Shown here in pieces: positions 23,571 through 33,723 of a stretch of 64,000 bases of DNA (its first letter is position 1; each line of letters opens with the position of its first letter). Source of the DNA: Nocardia asteroides. Its GTDB lineage: Bacteria; Actinomycetota; Actinomycetes; Mycobacteriales; Mycobacteriaceae. The notes under the pieces are model-generated. The model saw only the letters and a program-made list of their open reading frames with translations, was not told where the DNA came from and did not search any database. The position numbers and the translations under genes were made by a program. The stretch is taken from contig NZ_CP089214.1 of NCBI RefSeq assembly GCF_021183625.1, forward strand, positions 5,084,001 to 5,148,000. Reading direction: 5' to 3'.

Positions 23571-25058
23571 TCAGGCGGCGGCGTCGAACCGGTAATCGCC
23601 CAGATCGAAGTGCCCGGCCCGCCACGCCGCCTCCAGCGTGGTCGACGGCCGCAGCGGCACGTCGCCGTGTTTGTCGAAGTAGTAGCTGTTCGCCGTCGCG
23701 CAGCTCTCCTGCCAGAACACCTGCCCGCCGCGGCGCGACAGCATCTCCCGGAAGTACCGGTCGTTGGCCGCCTCGGTGATCTCCACCCGGCTGGCGCCGC
23801 GCTCCCTGGCGTGCTCGAGGCAGCGCAGGATGTGCTTCGTCTGGTTCTCGATCAGGGTGAAGTACGAGGCGCCGTTGTAGCCGTACGGCCCGATCACGCA
23901 GAAGAAGTTGGGGAAGCCGGGAATGCTCACGCCCTCGTACGCCTGCAGCCGGTTCTCGTCCCACCACTGCTCCAGGTCGCGCCCGCCGACCCCGCGCAGG
24001 TCGAAGGTCGGCATGCTGCCCGCCTCCATCACCCGGAACCCGGTGGCCAGGATCAGCACGTCCACCTCGTGCTCGACCCCGGCGGCGGTCCGCACCCCGG
24101 TCGGGGTGACGGCGGCGATCGGGTCGGTCTCCAGCGCGACGTTCGCCCGGTTGAACGTGCTCAGGTAGTTGTTGGAGAAGCTGGGCCGCTTGCAGCCGAG
24201 CGCGTAGCGCGGAGTGAGCTTCTCGCGCAGCTCGGGGTCGCGCACCGAGCGGCGCAGGTGCGCGTGGCCGATCCGCTCCGCGGCCGCCGCGGTGGGCAGC
24301 GTGGCGTAGTAGTGCGCGGCCACCGGGAAGGTGAGCTCCACGTAGGTCTGGCTGGCCAGCCGGGTGAGCAGCTTGCCGCCGGGCAGTTTCAGGGCCAGCC
24401 GCAACGGGCCGGGCAGCGGCGCGTCCGGCCGGGGCAGGCACCAGATCGGGGTGCGCTGGAAGACGGTGAGCCGCTCCACCTCCGGCGCCACGGCCGGGAT
24501 GATCTGCACCGCCGAGGCACCGGTGCCGATGATCGCCACCCGCTTGCCGCGCAGCTCCTGCTCGTGATCCCAGCGCGCGGTGTGCATGGTGATCCCGGCG
24601 AACTCGTCGATGCCGGGGATCTCCGGCGGCTTCGGCCTGGTCAGCGCGCCGGTGGCGCCGACGAGGAAGCGGGCGGTGAGCTCCGCGCCGTCGCCGGTGC
24701 GCAGCCGCCAGCGGTGCGCGGCCTCGTCGAACTCGGCCCGCTCGATGGTGGTGCCGAAGCGGATGTGCCGGCGCAGCTCGTACTTGTCGACGCAGGACTC
24801 GGCGTACGCCTTGAGCTCCCGGCCCGGCGCGTACACCCGAGACCACTCGTCCCGCTGCTCGAAGGAGAACTGGTAGCTGAAGGACGGGATGTCCACCGCG
24901 ACACCGGGGTAGGTGTTCCAGTGCCAGGTGCCGCCGACGCCGTCCGCCTCGTCGACGATCAGGAAGTCGTCGAACCCGGCCCGGCGCAGCTGGATTCCGG
25001 CGCCGATTCCGGAGAAACCGGCGCCGACCACGATGATCTCGTGGTCGGCCGCGCTCAT
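23571..25058 (-). CDS. Type I Baeyer-Villiger monooxygenase
   Basis: The 495-residue flavoprotein has two Rossmann loops (VVGAGFSGIGAG at 11-22 for FAD, IIGTGASA at 177-184 for NADPH). Between them, at 153-163, is the Baeyer-Villiger fingerprint F-A-G-I-T-M-H-T-A-R-W (FxGxxxHxxxW). It would insert oxygen next to a ketone, giving an ester or lactone, using NADPH and O2. The ATG overlaps the stop of the upstream SDR gene (ATGA). The order SDR then monooxygenase suggests that the SDR supplies the ketone. The specific substrate is unknown (cyclic, steroid or linear ketone). Confidence 0.92.
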   Translation of the reverse strand: MSAADHEIIVVGAGFSGIGAGIQLRRAGFDDFLIVDEADGVGGTWHWNTYPGVAVDIPSFSYQFSFEQRDEWSRVYAPGRELKAYAESCVDKYELRRHIRFGTTIERAEFDEAAHRWRLRTGDGAELTARFLVGATGALTRPKPPEIPGIDEFAGITMHTARWDHEQELRGKRVAIIGTGASAVQIIPAVAPEVERLTVFQRTPIWCLPRPDAPLPGPLRLALKLPGGKLLTRLASQTYVELTFPVAAHYYATLPTAAAAERIGHAHLRRSVRDPELREKLTPRYALGCKRPSFSNNYLSTFNRANVALETDPIAAVTPTGVRTAAGVEHEVDVLILATGFRVMEAGSMPTFDLRGVGGRDLEQWWDENRLQAYEGVSIPGFPNFFCVIGPYGYNGASYFTLIENQTKHILRCLEHARERGASRVEITEAANDRYFREMLSRRGGQVFWQESCATANSYYFDKHGDVPLRPSTTLEAAWRAGHFDLGDYRFDAAA

Positions 25059-25891
25059 CGGACCAGCCGGTTCATCAGCCCGGCCGCGCGGGTGTAGGCG
25101 GTCGGGGCGAGCCGCTTGGTCGACCAGGCCAGCTTCGCCTCGACCTGCGGCACCACGTACAGCTCGCCGCCGTCGACCGCGTCCAGCGTGGTCCTGGCGA
25201 TGGCCTCCGGGGCCCGCCCGGTCCAGCGCAGCAGCGGCCCGCCGACCTGCTCGGCGAAGCCGTCCAGCGGCGCCTCCGGGGTGAGGATATTGGTCTTGAC
25301 CGCGGTCGGGCAGAGCACCGTGACGCTCACGCCGGTGCCGGAGAGCTCGGCCGCCAGCGTCTCCGACAGGGCGAGCACCCCCGCCTTGCTGACGTTGTAC
25401 GCCGACATCCGGGGCGCCGTACCGAAGGCCGCCGCCGAGGCGACGTTGACGATCGCGCCGCGCCCGGCCGCGCGCAGCCGGGGGGCGAAGACGTGGCAGC
25501 CGTAGATCACGCCCCAGAGGTTCACGTCGAGGGTGCGCTTCCAGTCCTCCAGGCTCACCTCGCCGATCAGCGGGCCGCCCTGGCCGATACCGGCGTTGTT
25601 GATGACCAGCGTCGGGGGGCCGCCGAAGAACTCGTCGGCGATCCCGGCCAGCAACGCCACCTCGTCGGCGGATCGCACGTCGCACCGGGTCTCCAGCGCC
25701 TTGCCGCCGGCCTGCACGACCAGGTCAACGGTCTCCGCAGCGCGCTCCTGATCGATGTCGGCGACGAGCACCCGCCCGCCGCGCCTGCCGAGCTCGACGG
25801 CGAAGGCCCGGCCGATGCCGCTGCCCGCGCCGGTGACCACCGCGTCGGCGTTCGCGGTCCGCCGGGGGCCGCCGAAGGGATTGAGCCGCAT
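25055..25891 (-). CDS. Short-chain dehydrogenase/reductase, partner of the Baeyer-Villiger enzyme
   Basis: This is a 278-residue classical SDR with TGAGSGIG at 20-27, Asp45 (VLVADIDQER) for NAD preference, NNAG at 98-101, a catalytic Ser in NVASAAAF, and Tyr165/Lys169 (YNVSK). A hydrophobic-basic C-terminal tail follows the core. The likely job is oxidation of an alcohol to the ketone used by the downstream monooxygenase. GAGGAG stands 5 nt before the ATG. It is the first gene of the two-gene operon and is divergent from the TetR gene. Confidence 0.9.
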   Translation of the reverse strand: MRLNPFGGPRRTANADAVVTGAGSGIGRAFAVELGRRGGRVLVADIDQERAAETVDLVVQAGGKALETRCDVRSADEVALLAGIADEFFGGPPTLVINNAGIGQGGPLIGEVSLEDWKRTLDVNLWGVIYGCHVFAPRLRAAGRGAIVNVASAAAFGTAPRMSAYNVSKAGVLALSETLAAELSGTGVSVTVLCPTAVKTNILTPEAPLDGFAEQVGGPLLRWTGRAPEAIARTTLDAVDGGELYVVPQVEAKLAWSTKRLAPTAYTRAAGLMNRLVR

Positions 25892-25927
25892 GCACACTCC
25901 TCGGGAGTCGTGGGAGGGGCCCAAACT

Positions 25928-25962
25928 GGTGTCAGGTGACCCCATTGTCCGCACCTGCCACC
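25928..25962. promoter_or_regulatory. Candidate TetR operator: 11-bp inverted repeat
   Basis: GGTGTCAGGTG (25928-25938) and CACCTGCCACC (25952-25962) are inverted copies with one mismatch, separated by 13 bp. The element lies between the SDR start (25891) and the TetR start (25995), just upstream of the GATACT -10 of the TetR gene. A dimeric regulator bound here would control both directions. The assignment is by symmetry and position. Confidence 0.6.
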
Positions 25963-25994
25963 AATCACACGCGGCCGGTGATACTTTGTCAACC

Positions 25995-26627
25995 GTGGCC
26001 GTACCTGTTCCCGCGCGCACCTGGGGTGGCCGCACGGCGGCCGAGCGCAGCGCCGAGCGGCGTGGCCGGCTGATCGATGCGGCGCTCGCGCTGTGGGCGG
26101 AGAGCGGCTGGGCCGCGGTGACCATGCGTCAGGTCTGTATCCGCACCGGGCTGAACGATCGCTACTTCTACGAGCACTTCGCCGATCGCGACGAGCTGCT
26201 CGGCGCGGCCTGGGACGACGTCTGCGCCGAGGTCTTCGCGCACCTGGCCGGCGCGGTGACGGCGGAGCGGCCGCCGCTGGAGATCCTGCGCGAAGCGGTG
26301 CGGCGCGCAGTGCGCTTCCAGGTCGACGACCAGAGCAGGGCCCGCATCCTGCTCGCCGACCACGCGGGCAGCGCCGTGCTCGAGCAGCGCCGCAAGCGGA
26401 TGATCGGCGACGCCACCGACCTCATGATCGAGCTCTCCCGCCCCTACCTGCGTTCCGGCGTCGACGAGACCGACTTCCGGATCAGCACGCTGATCGGCAT
26501 CGGCGGCTTCGTCGAGCTGCTCACCGCGTGGCGCACCGGCACCATCGAGATCGACGCCGACCGGATCGCCGAGCACATCCACCGGGTGGGCGCGGTGCTC
26601 GGCGCCCGCTTCCTCCCGGTGCCCTGA
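25995..26627 (+). CDS. TetR family regulator
   Basis: This 210-residue regulator has an N-terminal HTH (residues about 18-65: LIDAALALWAESGWAAVTMR, then VCIRTGLNDRYFYEHFADRD) and a helical C-terminal ligand domain ending in a short Arg/Leu tail. The GTG start is 9 nt after a GATACT hexamer. It is divergent from the SDR/Baeyer-Villiger operon, with an inverted repeat in between, so it very likely represses that operon until a substrate or acyl-CoA binds. It ends 3 bp from the convergent amidohydrolase gene. Confidence 0.9.
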   Translation: MAVPVPARTWGGRTAAERSAERRGRLIDAALALWAESGWAAVTMRQVCIRTGLNDRYFYEHFADRDELLGAAWDDVCAEVFAHLAGAVTAERPPLEILREAVRRAVRFQVDDQSRARILLADHAGSAVLEQRRKRMIGDATDLMIELSRPYLRSGVDETDFRISTLIGIGGFVELLTAWRTGTIEIDADRIAEHIHRVGAVLGARFLPVP

Positions 26628-26630
26628 GGC

Positions 26631-27719
26631 TCAGCCCTCGATCCGGTAGAACCGGCGCGCGTTCGCCCCGAACACCGCGCGCAGCTGCTCCGCGCCGTAC
26701 CCGGATTCGGCCAGGACCAGCGCGACCGCCTCGGCGCTTCCCGGGATCGTGGTGATCGGCTTGTCCACGGGGAAGTTGGAGCCCCAGATCAGCCGCTCCG
26801 CGCCGAAAACGCTGTGCGCGTGCGTGAGCAGCGGCCCGAACCGGTCGACCAGCGCGTCCACCGGGGTGGTCGTGCCGCGCTTGGGCACCGGGTGCCCGAG
26901 CACCGGCATGCCGAGCCCGCTCACCTTGGCCACGACACTCGGGTGCGCGGCGAGCGCGGCGGTGTCGTCGCGCCAGCGCAGCAGCAGGTCGCGGCGGGCG
27001 CCCGCGTCGGCGCCGGTGCGGCTGCCCAGCTTGCCGAAGAGCCCCGCCGGGGTGCCCAGATGGTTCAGCACGATCGGCACCTCCGGGTACCGCTGCGCCA
27101 CCGCGGTGACCTGCGGGATCTGGTGCGAGTAGACCCACGCCTCGAAGCTGAGCCCGCGCTCGGCGAGCTGCGCGAAGCCGTCGAGGAAGGCCGGGTTCTC
27201 CAGCGCGTCCGGGGCCGGGGTGAAGGAGCGGACGTCGGGGTCCGGGTGGTTGGCGACCATGGTGCGGATGCCCCGCAGCACCGGCGAGGCCGAGCCGTGC
27301 GCGTCGAGCAGGGCGGCGAAGGCGGGGGCGGCGGGGTCGGCCGAGGCGATCAGCGCGGCCAGGGCCGGGGTGTCGACGCCGAACGGCAGGCTCTGCACCC
27401 AGCGGGTCTCGTCCGCCTTGCCGAGCGGGGCACTCGCGTGCCAATCCACCTCGATGTGCACGATGCCTGCCACCGGGAGCGGGCCCGCGTCGGCGCGGTA
27501 GTCGGCGGGCAGGTACGGCCTGGTGTAGGCGGTCGGGTCGCCGACGAACTCGCGATCCCGCTTCTTCGCCACCCGCACAGCGAGGTCGATCGGCACCGGC
27601 AGGTACTTGAAGAGCTTGGCCAGCGAGCTGAAGTCGCGCGGGGTGCCGAGCGGGTCCCACTGGTGGATGTGCGCGTCCAGGACGCGGAAATCGCCGAGCT
27701 CGGTACCGGCCAGCCGCAT
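26631..27719 (-). CDS. Amidohydrolase 2 family hydrolase
   Basis: The 362-residue TIM-barrel hydrolase starts with the metal-binding HxH in LDAHIHQWDP (His17, His19). Later come YSHQIPQVTAVAQRYP, IVLNHLGTPAG with a further His, and LIWGSNFPVDKP with the terminal Asp. This subgroup includes lactonases (for example the 2-pyrone-4,6-dicarboxylate and fuconolactone types) and decarboxylases. Next to a Baeyer-Villiger monooxygenase, a lactone-opening role is attractive but unproven. CAGGAGATCAGG precedes the ATG. A single gene facing the TetR gene. Confidence 0.87.
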   Translation of the reverse strand: MRLAGTELGDFRVLDAHIHQWDPLGTPRDFSSLAKLFKYLPVPIDLAVRVAKKRDREFVGDPTAYTRPYLPADYRADAGPLPVAGIVHIEVDWHASAPLGKADETRWVQSLPFGVDTPALAALIASADPAAPAFAALLDAHGSASPVLRGIRTMVANHPDPDVRSFTPAPDALENPAFLDGFAQLAERGLSFEAWVYSHQIPQVTAVAQRYPEVPIVLNHLGTPAGLFGKLGSRTGADAGARRDLLLRWRDDTAALAAHPSVVAKVSGLGMPVLGHPVPKRGTTTPVDALVDRFGPLLTHAHSVFGAERLIWGSNFPVDKPITTIPGSAEAVALVLAESGYGAEQLRAVFGANARRFYRIEG

Positions 27720-27903
27720 CCTGATCTCCTGTCGTCGCGGTGCGCAGCGATTGTCACACGGCCCCGGTCGCCGACCGGGCTGTTTCGCCCCCGCGTCGAG
27801 CCCGGATTCGGCTCGGCTCGAGCACAACCCGCGACTTCCGCGCCCGAAATCGCTGCAATGGCAACGACGACCGCGATCCCCGGACCCCCGCGAGGTGTGC
27901 ACC

Positions 27904-28083
27904 GTGCCGACCCGAACCCGCACCGGCGAACTTCCCGCCCTCGGCGTGGCCGACCCGGCCGGCCTGATCGACCCGCGCGGCACCCGCTTCGCGTTCCGCC
28001 CCGAGCCGGAGCAGCCGCGGCCGCAGTTCGCCGGGGCGCCGCTGTTCGGGCTGGAGTGGCTGGCGCTCGGCGGACTCGGCTGA
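27904..28083 (+). CDS. Small hypothetical protein, 59 aa
   Basis: A short reading frame with actinobacterial codon use starts VPTRTRTGELPALGVADPAG and ends LEWLALGGLG. A GAGG lies 8 nt before the chosen GTG. A GTG three codons earlier is also possible. No motif is visible, and the Pro/Arg/Gly composition could be spurious in such GC-rich DNA. It lies 13 nt or more upstream of the esterase gene in the same direction. Treat as tentative. Confidence 0.35.
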   Translation: MPTRTRTGELPALGVADPAGLIDPRGTRFAFRPEPEQPRPQFAGAPLFGLEWLALGGLG

Positions 28084-28114
28084 CCAACCGCCGCGCATGC
28101 CGGAGAATCCGGGC

Positions 28115-28957
28115 ATGTCCTGGCAGATGCACGTCCTCGCCGGCTTCATCCGGCTCACCCGGCACCGCCGCTACGCCACGGCCGAGAACGCCCGCGCCTA
28201 CCTCGCCGAACCCAAGCGCCCGGCGCAACCGCCCGCCCGGCTCCGGGAGCGGCTGAGCACCCGTGCCGTCGACGGCTTCCCGGTACACACCGTCGAGCCG
28301 GAAACCGTGCGAGGCCCGGGCAGCACCGTCTACCTGCACGGCGGTGGCTACGTCGGCGCCATCGCCACCCAGCACTGGGACCTGGTGGCCGATATCGCCA
28401 CCGCCACCGGCCGCCCGGTGCACGTCCCGCGCTACGGCCTCGCCCCGCAGCACACCGCCCGCGACGCGCACGCCCTGCTCGCGACGCTGCTCGCCGAACT
28501 CGACGGCCCGATCCACCTGGCGGGCGATTCGGCGGGCGCCGGGCTCGCGCTCGCGGCCGCCCTGAACGCCGCACCCACCGGCCTCACCCTGATCGCCCCC
28601 TGGCTCGACATCGCGCTCACCAACCCGGAGATCCCGGCCATCGAACGCCGCGACCCGTGGCTCTCCGCGGCCGGCCTGAGACTCTGCGGCGAGGTGTGGC
28701 GCGGCGACCTCGCCCCGGACGACCCGCTGGTCAGCCCGCTCTTCGGCGACCTCACCGAGCTCCCGCCGATCGACCTGTACATCGGCGGCCGTGACATCGC
28801 GCTGGCCGACTGCCGCCTGCTGCGCGACCGCGCACCGGCCGTTGCCATGCACGAAGAGCCGGGCGCCATCCACGACTACCCGCTGCTCCCGTTCGCACCG
28901 GAGTCCCGCGCCGCCCGCCGCACCCTGCTCGGCAATATCGCCGCCACCTTCGGCTGA
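28115..28957 (+). CDS. Alpha/beta hydrolase, HSL-type esterase
   Basis: The 280-residue hydrolase belongs to the hormone-sensitive lipase group. The oxyanion-hole motif HGGG is at 75-78, the nucleophile Ser139 is in GDSAGAG, Asp227 is in YIGGRDIAL and His253 is in GAIHDYPLL. It cleaves short acyl esters. It could hydrolyse the ester made by the Baeyer-Villiger enzyme about 3 kb away, though the two genes are on opposite strands. An ATG six codons earlier exists, but a CGGAG word 9 nt before 28115 favours this start. No signal peptide, so cytoplasmic. Confidence 0.9.
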   Translation: MSWQMHVLAGFIRLTRHRRYATAENARAYLAEPKRPAQPPARLRERLSTRAVDGFPVHTVEPETVRGPGSTVYLHGGGYVGAIATQHWDLVADIATATGRPVHVPRYGLAPQHTARDAHALLATLLAELDGPIHLAGDSAGAGLALAAALNAAPTGLTLIAPWLDIALTNPEIPAIERRDPWLSAAGLRLCGEVWRGDLAPDDPLVSPLFGDLTELPPIDLYIGGRDIALADCRLLRDRAPAVAMHEEPGAIHDYPLLPFAPESRAARRTLLGNIAATFG

Positions 28958-29009
28958 GCCGGAGGATAATCGTGCCGTGGGTCACATTCGGTGACCTACC
29001 GGTAATTAC

Positions 29010-29030
29010 TTGGACGTCCAACTATAGGAT
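29010..29030 (+). promoter_or_regulatory. Perfect 12-bp palindrome and -10 element before the valine operon
   Basis: TTGGACGTCCAA (29010-29021) is a perfect palindrome. A TAGGAT hexamer (29025-29030), 3 bp after it, is a fair -10 element for the mmsA operon 34 bp upstream of its ATG. A repressor on the palindrome would block RNA polymerase. No regulator gene is adjacent, so the regulator is encoded elsewhere. Confidence 0.6.
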
Positions 29031-29063
29031 GACCGCAGAACTTCCCGAGAGAACAGGACGAAC

Positions 29064-30559
<1,496 letters not shown>

Positions 30560-30563
<4 letters not shown>

Positions 30564-31705
30564 CGATGTTCGACCTGGACGAGGACGAGCGCGCGATCCG
30601 GGACACGGCTCGCGAGTTCGCCGACGAATTCCTCGCACCGAACGCGCTGGACTGGGACGAGCGCAAGCACTTCCCGGTCGACATCCTGCGCAAGGCCGGG
30701 CCGCTCGGGCTCGGCGGCATCTACGTGCGGGAGGAGGTGGGCGGCTCGGGGCTGCGCAGGCTGGACGCGGTGCGGATCTTCGAGCAGCTCGCCACCGGCT
30801 GCCCCGCCATCGCCGCGTACATCTCCATCCACAACATGGCGACCTGGATGGTCGACCGCTACGGCAACGCCGAGCAGCACGAACGCTGGCTGCCCGGGCT
30901 GACCTCGATGCAGCTGCTCGCCAGCTACGCCCTGACCGAGCCCGGTGTCGGCTCGGACGCGGCGGCGCTGAGCACCAAGGCCGTGCGCGACGGCGACGAC
31001 TACGTCTTCAACGGCGCCAAGCAATTCATCTCCGGCGCGGGCGCCACCGACGTCTACGTGGTGATGGCCCGCACCGGCGCGCCCGGCGCGGGTGGCATCT
31101 CGGCCTTCATCGTGCCGGGCGACACGCCCGGCATCTCCTTCGGCGCCAACGAGAAGAAGATGGGCTGGAACGCCCAGCCCACCAGGCAGGTCATCTTCGA
31201 CAACGCCAGGGTGCCCGCCGCCAACCTGCTCGGCAACGAGGGCGACGGCTTCCGGATCGCGATGAACGGCCTGAACGGCGGGCGGATCAACATCGCCGCC
31301 TGCTCGGTCGGCGGGGCCCAGGCCGCGCTCGACAAGACCGTGCCCTACCTGGCCGAACGCCAGGCCTTCGGCAAGGCGCTGCTGAAGAACCAGGCGCTGC
31401 AGTTCGACCTCGCCGACATGCGCACCGACCTGGAGGCCGCCCGCACCCTGCTCTGGCGGGCCGCGGCGGCGCTGGACGCGGACGCCCCCGACAAGGTGGA
31501 GTTGTGCGCGATGGCGAAGCGGTTCGCCACCGATGCCGGGTTCGAGGTTGCGAACAAGGCGCTGCAGCTGCACGGTGGCTACGGCTACCTGGCCGAGTAC
31601 GGAGTCGAGAAGATCGTGCGCGACCTGCGCGTGCACCAGATTCTCGAGGGCACCAACGAGATCATGCGGGTGGTCGTCGCCCGCGCGGTGGTAGGAGCGG
31701 CATGA
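30560..31705 (+). CDS. Acyl-CoA dehydrogenase, probably isobutyryl-CoA dehydrogenase
   Basis: The 381-residue acyl-CoA dehydrogenase has both helical domains, the beta domain (SYALTEPGVGSDAAALSTKA) and the C-terminal catalytic Glu in ILEGTNEIMR. It sits directly between mmsA and the 3-hydroxyisobutyryl-CoA hydrolase gene, so isobutyryl-CoA to methacrylyl-CoA (valine path) is the likely reaction. In Mycobacterium the equivalent position is held by FadE9. The ATG at 30560 overlaps the mmsA stop (ATGA). A second Met two codons later is an alternative. Confidence 0.93.
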
Positions 31706-31741
31706 GCGACGGCCGGCCGCTCCTGCCGGGAAGGGCGGAGC

Positions 31742-32833
31742 ATGAGCGGAACGACTGATCCGGAGGTCCTGATCGAGCAGCGGGACGGCCTCGGGCTGAT
31801 CACGCTGAACCGGCCGAAAGCCATCAACGCGCTGAATCACGAGATGGCGCTCGCCATCACGGACGCGCTGCGGGGCTGGGCCACCGATGACGCGGTGCGC
31901 ACCGTCGTCGTCACCGGCGCGGGGGAGCGCGGGCTCTGCGCAGGCGGCGACATCGTCGCCATCCACTCCGACGCCAAGGAGCTGGGCGGCGCCACCGGCG
32001 CGGCGGCCGCGGACTCCGCGACCGGCCGGTTCTGGCGCGACGAGTACATCCTCAACGCGCTGATCGGCCGCTACCCCAAGCCGTATGTCGTGGTCATGGA
32101 CGGCATCGTGATGGGCGGCGGCGTCGGCCTCTCCGGCCACGGCAGCCACCGCATCGTCACCGAGCGCTCCAAGATCGGCATGCCCGAGGTCGGGATCGGC
32201 TTCATCCCCGACGTCGGCGGCACGTACCTGCTCAGCCGCGCGCCCGGTGAGATCGGCGCGCACGTCGCGCTCACCACCGCCCGGATGACCGCAGGCGACG
32301 CCATCGCCACCGGCTTCGCCGACTACTACGTGCCATCGGAGCAGATCCCGGCCCTGCTGGAGACCCTGCGCACCGAGAGCGCCGACGACGCCATCGCCAA
32401 GTACGCGGCGGCGGCACCGGAATCGGCGCTGGCCGGGCAGCGCTCCTGGATCGACGCCGCCTACAGCGCGGCCACGGTCGAGGAGATCGTCGCCCGGCTC
32501 GAGGCGAACGACGCGCCGGAGGCGAAGGCCGCCGCGGCGGACATCCTCGGCAAGTCGCCGGTGGCGCTCAAGGTCACGCTGCGCTCGCTGCGGCACGCGC
32601 GCGAGCTCGCCACCCTGGAGGCGGTGCTGAACGAGGAGTACCGCGTCTCCATCGCCTCGCTCGCCTCGCACGACCTGGTCGAGGGCATCCGGGCGCAGGT
32701 CGTCGACAAGGACCGCAACCCGCAATGGCAGCCAGCCACCCTGGCCGAGGTCACCGACGGGCTGGTCGGGGAGTACTTCGCCGAGCTCGGCGACCGGGAG
32801 CTCGGGCTCACCACATCGGAGGACGAACAGTGA
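31742..32833 (+). CDS. 3-hydroxyisobutyryl-CoA hydrolase (crotonase superfamily)
   Basis: The 363 residues are longer than normal enoyl-CoA hydratases, as expected for 3-hydroxyisobutyryl-CoA hydrolases. The crotonase core has LCAGGDIVAIHSD (oxyanion hole), MDGIVMGGGVGLSGHGSHRI and SKIGMPEVGIGFIPDVGGTY, with the catalytic Glu/Asp region. The long C-terminal part (KSPVALKVTLRSLR, DLVEGIRAQVVDKDRNPQW) is diagnostic. It frees 3-hydroxyisobutyrate for the next enzyme in the operon. GGCGGAG just before the ATG is the ribosome binding site. It overlaps mmsB by 4 bp. Confidence 0.93.
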   Translation: MSGTTDPEVLIEQRDGLGLITLNRPKAINALNHEMALAITDALRGWATDDAVRTVVVTGAGERGLCAGGDIVAIHSDAKELGGATGAAAADSATGRFWRDEYILNALIGRYPKPYVVVMDGIVMGGGVGLSGHGSHRIVTERSKIGMPEVGIGFIPDVGGTYLLSRAPGEIGAHVALTTARMTAGDAIATGFADYYVPSEQIPALLETLRTESADDAIAKYAAAAPESALAGQRSWIDAAYSAATVEEIVARLEANDAPEAKAAAADILGKSPVALKVTLRSLRHARELATLEAVLNEEYRVSIASLASHDLVEGIRAQVVDKDRNPQWQPATLAEVTDGLVGEYFAELGDRELGLTTSEDEQ

Positions 32834-33723
32834 AGATCGGATTCCTCGGTCTCGGCCACATGGGTGCGCCGATGGCCGCCAACCTGGTGAAGGCGGGCCA
32901 CGACGTGCTCGCCTTCGATCCCGTGCCCGCCGCCCAGGAGCAGGCCCGCACCGACGGCGCCACCGTGGTGCCGACCGCCGTCGAGGCGGTGGCCGGGCGC
33001 GAGGTGGTCATCACCATGCTGCCCAACGGCAAACTGGTGCTCGACGTCTACGCCGACATCCTGCCCGCCGCCGAGCCGGACACCCTGTTCATCGACTGCT
33101 CCACCATCGACGTCGCGGACGCCAAGACCGCCGCCGAGCGGGCGGTGGCGGCGGGGCACCGGGCGCTGGACGCCCCGGTCTCCGGCGGCGTCGCCGGCGC
33201 CACCGCGGGCACGCTGACCTTCATGGTCGGCGGCGCGGAGGCCGACTTCGCGGCCGGGCTCCCGGTGCTCGAGGTCATGGGCGGCAAGGTGGTGCACTGC
33301 GGCGGCGCCGGCGTCGGCCAGGCCGCCAAGATCTGCAACAACATGCTGCTCGGCGTCTCCATGGTCGCGCTCTCCGAGGCGCTCGTCCTCGGCGAGAAGC
33401 TGGGGCTGAGCCACCAGTCCTTCTACGACGTGGTCTCCACCGCGTCCGGCCAGAGCTGGTCGCTCACCACCTACTGTCCGGTGCCGGGCCCGGTGCCGAC
33501 CAGCCCCGCGAACAACGACTACAAGCCCGGCTTCGCCACCGCGCTCATGACCAAGGACCTCGGCCTCGCCGCGAACGCGCTGCAGGCCAACGGGGTCGAC
33601 GGGCAGCTCGGCGCCCTGGCCGCGGAGATCTACACCCGCTTCAACCAGACCGATGCGGCGCGGGACTTCTCGGCTATCGTCACCGATATCCGTGACCGCT
33701 CGAACCAGGAGGCCTCCGAGTGA
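32830..33723 (+). CDS. mmsB: 3-hydroxyisobutyrate dehydrogenase
   Basis: The 297-residue beta-hydroxyacid dehydrogenase has the Rossmann start GFLGLGHMGAPMAANL (4-19), the substrate loop DAPVSGGVAGATAGTLTF (114-131) and the catalytic Lys167 in GQAAKICNN. It oxidises 3-hydroxyisobutyrate to methylmalonate semialdehyde, the substrate of MmsA, closing the valine sequence of this operon. Asp30 (VLAFDP) after the second strand fits NAD. The GTG start overlaps the hydrolase stop. Its own stop overlaps the next GTG. Confidence 0.95.
   Translation: MKIGFLGLGHMGAPMAANLVKAGHDVLAFDPVPAAQEQARTDGATVVPTAVEAVAGREVVITMLPNGKLVLDVYADILPAAEPDTLFIDCSTIDVADAKTAAERAVAAGHRALDAPVSGGVAGATAGTLTFMVGGAEADFAAGLPVLEVMGGKVVHCGGAGVGQAAKICNNMLLGVSMVALSEALVLGEKLGLSHQSFYDVVSTASGQSWSLTTYCPVPGPVPTSPANNDYKPGFATALMTKDLGLAANALQANGVDGQLGALAAEIYTRFNQTDAARDFSAIVTDIRDRSNQEASE

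Noticed and set aside
31702..31758. An 18-codon frame bridging the acyl-CoA dehydrogenase and hydrolase genes
   Set aside because: It overlaps both genes, shows no features, and the spacer only needs the ribosome binding site of the hydrolase gene.
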